From Strigomonas culicis (lineage: Eukaryota; Euglenozoa; Kinetoplastea; Trypanosomatida; Trypanosomatidae): 19,932 nucleotides of DNA. Location of the stretch: the NCBI GenBank assembly GCA_000482145.1, contig AUXH01000362.1, positions 1 through 19,932 of the forward strand, given 5' to 3'. Shown piece by piece: positions 8,461 to 15,361 of this stretch; position 1 is the first letter of the stretch, and each line of letters starts with the position of its first letter. A program made the translations under genes and the position numbers. Below the pieces are notes generated by a model. That model was not told where the DNA came from. It saw only the letters and a program-made list of their open reading frames with translations, and ran no database searches.

Positions 8461-9774
8461 CTAGTTGTAGACCATGTACTTGGCGGTGGCGCTGAACTTG
8501 TGCTGGCCCTTCACGACCTTGTTCACGGCCTCTAGGAAGTCCTTCTCGTTGATCGTCTTGCGCCGCGCGCGGATGGCGAACATGCCCGCCTCGGTGCAGA
8601 CGGCGCGCAGATCGGCGCCGGTCGTGTTGGGGCACAGCCGCGCGATGAGCTCGAAGCGGATGCTCTTCTCCACCGACAGGGAGCGCGAGTGGATGCGCAG
8701 GATGTTCGTGCGGCCCTCCAGGTCCGGCAGGCCGATCTCCAGCTTGCGGTCCATGCGCCCCGGGCGGGTGAGGGCGGGGTCGAGCGTGTCGGGCCGGTTC
8801 GTCGCCATGATCACCTTCACGTTGCCGCGCGAGTCGAAGCCGTCCATCTGGTTCACCATCTCGAGCATCGTGCGCTGGATCTCGTCGTCGCCGTCGCCGC
8901 TGCCGCGCGACCCTCCGACCGCGTCCACCTCGTCGAAGAAGATGATGCACGCCTTCTTGGTGCGCGCCATCTGGAAGATCTCGCGGATCATGCGGGCGCC
9001 CTCGCCGATGTAGCGCTGCACCAGCTCGCTGCCAATCACACGGATGAACGTCGCGTCGGTGCGGTTCGCGACCGCCTTCGCGAGGAGCGTCTTGCCGGTG
9101 CCGGGCGGGCCGTAGAGCAGCACGCCCTTGGGCGGGTCGATGCCGAGCTGCGTGTACTTCTCCGGGTGCGTGATGGGGAGCTCCACCACCTCGCGGATGC
9201 GCTCGATCTGCTCCTTGACGCCGCCCACGTCGGCGTAGGTGACGTCCGGCTTCTCCTCGACCTGCATCATCGAGACGGACGGGTCGATGCGGGGCGGCAG
9301 CGGGATCTCGATCTGAATCTTGCTGTGACTAATGAGCAGGCCGATGCGCATACTCTCCTCGATGTCCTCCGGCGCGACGCGGTTGCCTAGCTTCACGACG
9401 TACTTCGCCATGTCGCGGATCGACACAATGTACCGCGCGTTGTCTTTGCCCTTGTCGATGATGCGCAGGCAGCGCGCGACGTGAAGCGAGTTCTCGCGCT
9501 GCATTACCATCGTGTCGCTGTTGAGGTCCCACTGCACCGCCGGCGCGAGGCCCATCTCGCTCTCCTTCATGCCCGCGAGCTTGTTCAGCATCTCCACCTT
9601 CGTCTTCAGGAAGTCCTCGAGCTCCTTGATGCCGGCGTGGTAGGGGCCGGAGCCATACAGCTTCAGCAGCGCAATGTCATCCTTATCGAGGGGGATGATC
9701 TCCTTCTGGGCCTCATCGTTATCCTTGATGTGGACCTTGTTCTTTGTCTGGCACGCGCCCTTCTCGTCGCTCAT
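8461..9774 (-). CDS. RPT1: 26S proteasome regulatory ATPase RPT1 (S7/PSMC2)
   Basis: 437 residues, the usual length for RPT1. It is one of six AAA+ ATPases in the base of the 19S particle that unfold ubiquitylated substrates and open the 20S gate. RPT1-specific blocks are seen along the whole chain: DIALLKLYG at 33-41, [10 protein letters not shown] at 75-84, [24 protein letters not shown] at 157-180. The AAA module has Walker A GPPGTGKT at 222-229, Walker B FFDEVD at 279-284 and the sensor/arginine-finger stretch from [11 protein letters not shown] to GRMDRK (323-344). The chain ends in MVYN. Human and yeast RPT1 end in TYN and QYN as I recall them, so the Val here makes a full HbYX motif. 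The upstream in-frame start at 9855 is GTG; the ATG at 9774 is the first usable one. Confidence 0.97.
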   Translation of the reverse strand: MSDEKGACQTKNKVHIKDNDEAQKEIIPLDKDDIALLKLYGSGPYHAGIKELEDFLKTKVEMLNKLAGMKESEMGLAPAVQWDLNSDTMVMQRENSLHVARCLRIIDKGKDNARYIVSIRDMAKYVVKLGNRVAPEDIEESMRIGLLISHSKIQIEIPLPPRIDPSVSMMQVEEKPDVTYADVGGVKEQIERIREVVELPITHPEKYTQLGIDPPKGVLLYGPPGTGKTLLAKAVANRTDATFIRVIGSELVQRYIGEGARMIREIFQMARTKKACIIFFDEVDAVGGSRGSGDGDDEIQRTMLEMVNQMDGFDSRGNVKVIMATNRPDTLDPALTRPGRMDRKLEIGLPDLEGRTNILRIHSRSLSVEKSIRFELIARLCPNTTGADLRAVCTEAGMFAIRARRKTINEKDFLEAVNKVVKGQHKFSATAKYMVYN

Positions 9775-10354
9775 CGTGAGCGGATTGCAGTAGTCGCCGT
9801 GAAGAGAGTAACGAAGTGCGGTGGTGGAGACGGGGGAACTAAAGGTGTCGTTCACTCGTCCTTCTAATAATAAAGGCAGAAAATAAAAGGCTACCTATAG
9901 ATGTATAATATGTATATACTAGATGTATACAAATATAGATATAGATATTATATAGAGAGGGATCTATATCAAGGATGTTGATACTAATGGTTAAGAGGGG
10001 GCAAGGAGAATAGTAAAAGAAAAAGATGACAAGAATAACACAGTAAGTCACTCCATCATTCATATTAACAAGAACAATTATAATAATATGGAAGTGGATT
10101 ACCTTCCATTTTTTTTTCTAATTCCGTGTGTACACACATGATTCCCTTCTTTCTGTTACTTATCAGCACAATATAAAACAACAACGCCTTACAACGTCAA
10201 CGGCGATAAAAAGCACGTCTGTGTAGTGATGTGCAGTACCATTACCGCAATCAAATGGAGGGTGGGGGTGACAGAGAAGGTGAGACGTGCAAAAAAAAAA
10301 AAAAACTATACGTCAACGAACAAAAAGAAAACGGTTCTTAAGGTTACGAAAAGA
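9775..10354. other. Spacer between RER1 and RPT1
   Basis: About 580 nt, very AT-rich. It has a degenerate TATA/TAGA-rich stretch at about 9895-9970, a plus-strand T run (10110-10118) and a sense T14 run at about 10291-10304, some 50 nt after the RER1 stop. No coding region with the local codon bias and no RNA gene was recognised. Confidence 0.6.
9839..9890 (-). promoter_or_regulatory. Probable trans-splicing signal for RPT1
   Basis: A weak, T-rich sense tract (about 9866-9890) is followed by several AGs, the last at 9839-9840 in ACACCTTTAG. No ATG intervenes before 9774. The tract is poorer in C/T than at the other genes, so the exact acceptor is uncertain. Confidence 0.4.
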
Positions 10355-10927
10355 TTAAACGTTGTTCTTAGGAACAAACTTGGGCTTCTTCGCGTTCCAC
10401 GGCACGTACCCAAACTTGATCATGTGACGGACGCGCCCGCCCATCTGTACTGCAAAAAGTATGATGAAGTACAGCACCAGGATGGGCCAGAAAACGGGGA
10501 TGTCCAAGAAGTTGAACAGGGTAAGACCCAAACAAATCACAAGCACCTTGATCATGCCACACCACACAATAAACTCAGGCATCTTGGCGATGAAAGGCCG
10601 GAACTCGTCCGCGTCCTGCGCAGACGGCTTGTTCTTCCCGTCGGCGCTGGTCGCCAGCAGCGGCCCCTTCAGGTCCTCCTCGGAGTCGGGGGTGATCATC
10701 ATGAGCACAAGGTACAGCAGGTGGATGCAGAGCCCATACGTGATGACGTAGAAACCGCCCTCGCTCGTCGTCACCCGTGCAATGTACAGGAGGCAGATGA
10801 AGATGAAGAAGCACCAGCGCAAACCGCCATGGGGGGCGCTTGCGTTGATGAGCTGGTGGTACGGCCGCTGCACTTTATCGTGCCAGAAGGATGACAGACT
10901 AGGAGAAGGGTCTTGTAGCGGCTCCAT
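10355..10927 (-). CDS. RER1: RER1 family retrieval receptor, Golgi to ER
   Basis: 190 residues, as usual for RER1. RER1 is an integral membrane protein of the early Golgi that sorts certain membrane proteins back to the ER in COPI vesicles. Family blocks are clear: RPYHQLINASAPHGGLRW at 21-38, YVITYGLCIHLL at 60-71, DEFRPFIAKMPEF at 107-119, NFLDIPVFWPILVLYFIILF at 139-158 and RHMIKFGYVPW at 167-177. Four hydrophobic segments (about 37-51, 58-78, 121-140 and 142-162) give the expected membrane topology with both ends in the cytosol. The N-terminus is short and the C-terminal tail (KKPKFVPKNNV) is basic. The ATG at 10927 follows a compact splice signal. There is no truncation. Confidence 0.96.
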   Translation of the reverse strand: MEPLQDPSPSLSSFWHDKVQRPYHQLINASAPHGGLRWCFFIFICLLYIARVTTSEGGFYVITYGLCIHLLYLVLMMITPDSEEDLKGPLLATSADGKNKPSAQDADEFRPFIAKMPEFIVWCGMIKVLVICLGLTLFNFLDIPVFWPILVLYFIILFAVQMGGRVRHMIKFGYVPWNAKKPKFVPKNNV

Positions 10928-11245
10928 GTTTCGGTGTGGATATTATTTCTCTTTTAGAAGAAAGAAGAGGCAGCGCAAAGCATAGAGTAATACAGTAGCA
11001 CGTCTCCATAGGCACAGCAAACACAAAAGGATAGGAATCAAGAGAAGCAACTACAACATATCGAGAGAGAGAGAGCGATGGAAGGGAATATACACTTTAT
11101 CAGTTAGAACTGTTATTCAGTTTAGAGCAACGCGCATTACGCGATGAACAACAACAAAAAAAAAAAAGAACCCAAATCAGTGCTGCTAACCGCCGTCGCA
11201 AGCCCCGCAGATCGGAGACCCCTGCGAGCCTCTCAACCGCCCCGA
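10928..11245. other. Spacer between the PWWP-TrmO gene and RER1
   Basis: About 318 nt. It carries a plus-strand A12 run at 11156-11167 (sense T run) near the upstream stop, a GA-rich stretch at about 11062-11076 (sense CT) and the RER1 splice signal. No gene is seen. Confidence 0.6.
10951..10970 (-). promoter_or_regulatory. Trans-splicing signal for RER1
   Basis: The sense strand reads CCTCTTCTTTCTTCT followed directly by AAAAG (AG at 10951-10952). The predicted 5' UTR is only about 23 nt and the first ATG is 10927. Confidence 0.7.
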
Positions 11246-12589
11246 CTAGGCGGTGTCCTCGGGCTCCTTGCCGGCCGTCCCACCCTCCATCATGCGGTCC
11301 ACGCGGTGCTCCTGCTTCTCGTACTTGTGGTCGCCCTTGCCCTTGCCGCTGGCCTCGAGCGCGTCGACCCAGCCGGCCCGCGCGTCAGGCTTCGCGTCGC
11401 AGAAGGGCAGGTAGGGCTTGATGTCCAGCACCGGCGTGCCGTGCAGCAAGTCGTGGTCCGCGATGAAGATGTCGAGTCCCTGCACCGCGACCAGCCGCAC
11501 GCAGGACATGCCGATGAAGTTGGGCCGGTGCGGGCTGCGCGTCGCGAAGACGCCGCGCAGCTCCTCGTCCCGCGGCGGCACGAGCATCACGTTGAAGCCG
11601 CTGCAGCGCGTGATGCCCTGGCGGTGGCGCCAGCTCTTGAGCGTGTCGCTGCGCACCTCCTCCGCGTCGAGCGCCGTCGTCGCCTCGGCGGCGGTGGCCG
11701 TGGACGGCCCGGCGCCCGCCCCGCCGGTCGCCGCCCGCGCCTCCTCCGCCTTCAGCCGGCGCAGCTCGCTCTGGCCCTCGCCGGTGGCCATCGCGGCCGC
11801 GTAGGAGAACTGGAACAGCACCCAGATGTACTCGAAGCCCTGTAGGTTGCGCACCCCGTTCTCGAGGCCGCTGCGGATGCGGATGAGCCCCGTCTGCGGC
11901 TTGAACGCCTTCGTGCTCGGCTGGCGCGGCGCGTCCACGTGGTAGCGCATGAGGCTGTGCACGACACCGATGCCGCACACCTCGTAGGGCAGCAGCCGCT
12001 CCGGGCTGAACACGGTGCGCACGAGGCGGTTCGCGTGCAGCAGCGCCTTGTAGAAGGCGGCTTCGTAGGCCGCGACGTCGTGCGCGTCGCGCCGGAGGCG
12101 GTGCGCGGCCGCCGCCTCCACGTCCTCCGGGGTGTGCAGCTTGTCGAAGAAGAACACCTTGAGCCCGTTGCTCGTCACGATGTCCGCGCGCACCGCCTCC
12201 CGCTCCACGCGTTGGCAGTCTTCCTCCACCTGCAGCTCCTCCCGCGTCCTGGGCTCCGCCCCCTCCGTCCTGCGCCGCTTGTGCAGCTTCGCCTGGAGCT
12301 TCTTCACCTCCTTGGCGTGTAGCTGCTCCTCCGTCTTGAGGTTGGCGGCGAGCAGCGCGGCTGGCGGCGGGTCAATCAGCGCCGCCCGCACGCGGTTGGA
12401 CGCCTCGTCCGAGTCCAGCACCTCCGCCGGCCAGTACGGCAATCGCACCGGCCGGATCCACACGACATCGCCGGGCAGAAAATAGTTGCTGCGGCAGCGA
12501 AATCCTATCTTTGTGTTGTTGCTGTTGTTAGAGTCGTTTTGGTGCAGCGGCGCGCGGCTCGCGACGCCTTCTTCACCGCTCGTCGACAT
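11246..12589 (-). CDS. PWWP-like domain fused to TrmO-type tRNA (A37-N6)-methyltransferase
   Basis: 447 residues from the start chosen here. Residues 36-60 (FLPGDVVWIRPVRLPYWPAEV) match the first strands of a PWWP domain, and KVFFFDKLHTPED at 144-156 matches its later strand. Between them lies a charged, helical 75-residue insertion (72-140). PWWP domains bind nucleic acid and methylated histone lysine. Residues 200-408 form a TrmO/TsaA (UPF0066) domain: GIGVVHS at 206-212, APRQP at 220-224, GFEYIWVLFQF at 251-261, GVFATRSPHRPNFIGMS at 346-362 and GTPVLDIKPYLP at 384-395. TrmO in bacteria and its human relative N6-methylate t6A37 in tRNA using AdoMet. A low-complexity segment (268-318) interrupts this domain. 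The upstream in-frame ATG at 12613 would add eight residues, but no AG exists between it and the previous gene, so I favour 12589. The function of the fusion is inferred. Confidence 0.9.
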   Translation of the reverse strand: MSTSGEEGVASRAPLHQNDSNNSNNTKIGFRCRSNYFLPGDVVWIRPVRLPYWPAEVLDSDEASNRVRAALIDPPPAALLAANLKTEEQLHAKEVKKLQAKLHKRRRTEGAEPRTREELQVEEDCQRVEREAVRADIVTSNGLKVFFFDKLHTPEDVEAAAAHRLRRDAHDVAAYEAAFYKALLHANRLVRTVFSPERLLPYEVCGIGVVHSLMRYHVDAPRQPSTKAFKPQTGLIRIRSGLENGVRNLQGFEYIWVLFQFSYAAAMATGEGQSELRRLKAEEARAATGGAGAGPSTATAAEATTALDAEEVRSDTLKSWRHRQGITRCSGFNVMLVPPRDEELRGVFATRSPHRPNFIGMSCVRLVAVQGLDIFIADHDLLHGTPVLDIKPYLPFCDAKPDARAGWVDALEASGKGKGDHKYEKQEHRVDRMMEGGTAGKEPEDTA

Positions 12590-12595
12590 GGGATA

Positions 12596-12740
12596 CTCCT
12601 TTTTGTGGGACATGCGCACAGAGGGAGTCAACAGCCAGATCGTTAAGACAAATAGAGAGAGAGGGGGGGGGAGAGAGAGAGAAAGATTGCAGTGTCCATC
12701 AATAATGAGAAAGAGAGAGAAGAAAAAAACGAGAGAATCC
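12596..12740 (-). promoter_or_regulatory. Long polypyrimidine tract with the first AG inside the next reading frame
   Basis: The sense strand has repeated CT/TTT blocks from about 12740 to 12654, including a C8 run. No AG dinucleotide occurs on the sense strand from 12807 to 12601. The first AGs after the tract are at 12599-12600 and 12596-12597, between the ATGs at 12613 and 12589, giving a predicted 5' UTR of 6-9 nt for the PWWP-TrmO gene. Confidence 0.65.
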
Positions 12741-12795
12741 GAAAGCAAAAAAAAAACGCATGGTAAGCATGCAGCAATCGCATAGTTATTAATCG

Positions 12796-13731
12796 TTACA
12801 CGGTGGCCTCCTTCAGCGGGCCGCAGAGGTACACGCTGCCAGCACTGTAGTCCAAGCACTCACGCGCCCATTGCTCGTACGCCGTCACCACCTCGCCTTC
12901 TCCCTCCCGGTCAGCGGCCGCCGTGGGAAACAACGTGCGGCCGTAGTGAATCTCGTGAAACACCTTCACCCGCTTCACCTCCGCAAAGCGCAGCTTCTCC
13001 GTGAAGAGTGTGATGCTGCTCGTGTTGTCTTCCAGGATCTTCGCGACAAAGCCGGAGGCGTCCAGCACGCACGCGGCGTACTGCATCAGCAGTCGCGCCG
13101 CGCCCTCCGCGCAGCCGCGGCGGCGAAACGCCGTCTCAGCGATCATGACCTCAACCTCAAACACCCGCTTCGCGCGGACGTCCCCCTCGTCCGTTTTGGC
13201 GTCACGCTCCTCGCCCTCATCCGCATCGCTGTCCGGCAACAGGAACAGATTGCAATCGCCGATCATGACATAGGTGTCCGCGCCGCGCTGAATCTCCGGC
13301 GCCGGGGTCGCCGCCGGGGGCGCCTCGGCGGCGACGGCGGCGGTGAACATGTCACGGGGGGCGGCGGGCCGGTAGCGCTTACAGAGGGTGCCGTGGGGGC
13401 CGTCCGGCACGTGCTCCACCGCGTCCGCGCCCGGCGTCACAAGGGTCGCGGCAAGCGGCGCGGGGGCCGCCCCGGGGGTTTCACGGCGCGCCTGCCGCGG
13501 CGGCGACGGGCCCTCTCGCGGCGCGTAGACAATGAAGGTCAGCTTATCGAGAGACCGCAGCCACGACGTCTGGTTCTCCTCCTCCTCCGCGAGCGTCAGC
13601 GGCTCGCTCTCCGTCGCGGCCAGCAGCTCCGGCCGGCACATCCACGCGTGGTACCGCGGCACGTGTAGGGGCAGGTACGGCAGCAGCAGCAGCTGCCCCG
13701 GGATCTCCAGCTGCACCCCCGCGTTGATCAT
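12796..13731 (-). CDS. NAT9-like N-acetyltransferase (GNAT family)
   Basis: 311 residues. The N-terminal part matches NAT9 of animals closely in pattern: LLLLPYLPLHVPRYHAWM at 14-31, then SEPLTLAEEEENQTSW at 42-57 and DKLTFIVY at 62-69. After an 85-residue inserted Pro/Ala-rich region (70-153) the fold resumes with MIGDCNLFLL at 156-165 and motif A EVEVMIAETAFRRRGCAEGA at 192-211, where RRGCAEG is the acetyl-CoA-binding loop. KILEDNTSSITLFTEKLRF (231-249) matches the last GNAT motif. Family members are much shorter (about 200 residues in man), the difference being the insertion, an acidic loop near 169-183 and a longer tail. The natural substrate is not certain from sequence. Its frame is open further upstream (ATG at 13899), but the splice acceptor at 13775 excludes that. 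Confidence 0.9.
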   Translation of the reverse strand: MINAGVQLEIPGQLLLLPYLPLHVPRYHAWMCRPELLAATESEPLTLAEEEENQTSWLRSLDKLTFIVYAPREGPSPPRQARRETPGAAPAPLAATLVTPGADAVEHVPDGPHGTLCKRYRPAAPRDMFTAAVAAEAPPAATPAPEIQRGADTYVMIGDCNLFLLPDSDADEGEERDAKTDEGDVRAKRVFEVEVMIAETAFRRRGCAEGAARLLMQYAACVLDASGFVAKILEDNTSSITLFTEKLRFAEVKRVKVFHEIHYGRTLFPTAAADREGEGEVVTAYEQWARECLDYSAGSVYLCGPLKEATV

Positions 13732-14150
13732 GACAGCGGCAAGACGAACACCCGAAAAGTGCACCTTCCTGTTTCTGTATTTATGGTACAGAAGGAAGAA
13801 TAGAAGAAGGAAGAACGATGAAACTGGATGGAGGTACACATCGGCACCGGAAGGGAGTGTCGCAACAACATTACAATCAAAATGAGTGCTTAACAACATC
13901 ACGGGTCGTGTATGAAGAAGTATACGTATAAGAGCAAAAAAAAAATCGTTTTTTTGTTAGAATTACGTCTTCTTTAAGCATGGTGCAAACTTAATGAAGA
14001 ATGAAAAGTGGAGCCGGTAGACGCGTCGCCAGGGGAATAGGTGCACGGGGTCTAATATAATATATGTCATTCATTCTGTTTTTATTGTTTTTTTTGTTTT
14101 TTTTTTGTTTTCTTCTGGTGGTTTGTTATTCGTTGTGTCTTTGTGCGCGG
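13732..14150. other. Spacer between the E2 and NAT9-like genes
   Basis: About 420 nt. Next to the E2 stop the plus strand has several T runs (14083-14109), giving an A-rich 3' UTR. At 13935-13955 an A10 run and a T7 run flank TCG and could pair as a weak stem. The NAT9 splice signal is at the left. No gene is seen. Confidence 0.55.
13775..13817 (-). promoter_or_regulatory. Trans-splicing signal for the NAT9-like gene
   Basis: The sense strand has a tract of C/TTC blocks at about 13790-13816, then AG in AATACAG (13775-13776) and others just after. The first ATG that follows is 13731, which settles the start. Confidence 0.7.
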
Positions 14151-14831
14151 CTACGCTGCCTTGCCGTCCTCCTCCTCCTCTTCTTCGTCCATGTCGGAGA
14201 AGGACTGCTCCAGCGAATCCTCGACGAGCTTGCGCACGCGCGCCGCGTAGGCGGCGGGATCCTTCACGTGCAGCATAGCGGCCGCGCCGTTGGCCGCGGA
14301 CCGCGGGTTGGGGTCCGACAGCAGCGAGCGGATCGACAGCAGCAGCGCCTCCACGTCCAGCGACGGGCTCCAGCACGACTTGAGCGTGTCAAGGCAGATG
14401 TTGCCGTCCACGTACACGTTGGGATGGAAGATGTTCTTCGTCACGAACTTGACGTGCGGCGGCACCACCGGGTACTCGTCGTTGAAGCTCAGATCCAGCT
14501 TGAAGAGGCCGCCTTCCCAGTCCGTGTCCACCGGCCCCGCCACCACCGCCTTCCAGCGGAACAGGTTATCCTCCACCGGGTGGGCGCTGATGCCGAGATC
14601 GGCGCCGTGGTCCGAGTCCACCGTCTTGCGCAGCGCACGCAAGTCTTGCATCAGGCGCCGCTGCGCCATGTGGTGGTCGCCGATGCACACCTTTTTGTCC
14701 TGCGGCACCACCACCTCCGACTGATTCACGAACCGGAGAGGGTTTTCCTCGGCCGGCACCTCGCCCTGCTCCTCAGGGTCAAGGGCAGCGTCAAAGGCAT
14801 CCTCAACACCGGGCGCATCCATGTGCTCCAT
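14151..14831 (-). CDS. Ubiquitin-conjugating enzyme E2, RAD6/UBC2-like with acidic tail
   Basis: 226 residues. It carries ubiquitin or a related modifier on a thioester cysteine. A 52-residue N-terminal extension, acidic in its first half, precedes the UBC fold, which starts near HMAQRRLMQDLRAL (54-67). Core motifs are present: FNDEYPVVPPHVKFVT at 116-131, HPN at 136-138 and the active-site block GNICLDTLK at 143-151 with C146. It is followed by WSPSLDVEALLLSIRSLLSDPNP (154-176), with spacing as in RAD6. The C-terminus has an acidic tail (DMDEEEEEED, 213-222), a feature of yeast RAD6, which ubiquitylates histone H2B and PCNA. The N-terminal extension is not typical for RAD6 and recalls NEDD8-type E2s, so modifier and partner E3 are open. 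The in-frame start at 14882 is GTG; the ATG at 14831 is the first after the acceptor, and a second Met lies three codons on. Confidence 0.93.
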   Translation of the reverse strand: MEHMDAPGVEDAFDAALDPEEQGEVPAEENPLRFVNQSEVVVPQDKKVCIGDHHMAQRRLMQDLRALRKTVDSDHGADLGISAHPVEDNLFRWKAVVAGPVDTDWEGGLFKLDLSFNDEYPVVPPHVKFVTKNIFHPNVYVDGNICLDTLKSCWSPSLDVEALLLSIRSLLSDPNPRSAANGAAAMLHVKDPAAYAARVRKLVEDSLEQSFSDMDEEEEEEDGKAA

Positions 14832-15361
14832 GACAACGCAACACGCACCAAATAAACAAAAAGGTAAACGCCTTCTGAACACAGGCCAGCGGATCCGAGA
14901 AAGAGAGAAAAGAAAAAAGAACTAGTGTACTAGCAACAACTGGAAAGAGAAAGCGGATAGAGAGAGAATAAGTACACAAAAAGGGAACCACAAATGGAGA
15001 GTGGACAATATACATGTAAGGACCATATGCAAGGTCATCGTTTTGTGCCAACAACCTATAGTATTATTTTTCTTTTTCTTTTTCTTAATGGATATACTAA
15101 CAGTATTTCACACCACCGTGTAAAATGATCACAACAGAAACAAACTCTAAGACATCCGCAGTGGGAGAAAAAAAAAACATCAAAAACGGGTGAAGAAACC
15201 AGAAGAAAAAAAAGGGGGAAAAAAGGGAGATCTGTTCGTCTTCACTAGCGAAGAAACAGAAGAATAATAGCAACCGATGTCTATATGCTCTGAATAATAA
15301 CACTGGCGTGTCTGTAGTGGTGGTTGTTTTGTTTTTTTTTTCTTCCTTCACCTGCTTCCTT
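14832..15361. other. Spacer between RPT5 and the E2 gene
   Basis: About 530 nt. Just after the RPT5 stop the transcript is purine-rich. A long, nearly continuous sense pyrimidine stretch lies at about 15166-15232. An open 90-codon minus-strand frame crosses it but is a product of the T/C-rich composition. No RNA gene was recognised. Confidence 0.55.
14875..14921 (-). promoter_or_regulatory. Trans-splicing signal for the E2 gene
   Basis: The sense strand has TTCTTTTTTCTTTTCTCTC at about 14901-14920, then AG in TGTTCAG at 14875-14876. The predicted 5' UTR is about 43 nt and the first ATG is 14831. Confidence 0.65.

Noticed and set aside
10226..10894. Plus-strand frame of 222 codons over RER1
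   Set aside because: Antisense of RER1, whose identity is certain along its full length; the 5' part crosses the AT-rich spacer.
12590..12859. N-terminal extension of the PWWP-TrmO frame back to 12859, resembling a signal anchor (Phe/Leu-rich)
   Set aside because: The hydrophobic stretch is encoded by the pyrimidine tract and runs into the NAT9 coding end; no acceptor exists upstream to include it.
13935..13956. A10-TCG-T7 inverted repeat as a terminator or hairpin
   Set aside because: Only A-T pairs and a tiny loop; kinetoplastid polycistrons do not use such terminators between genes.
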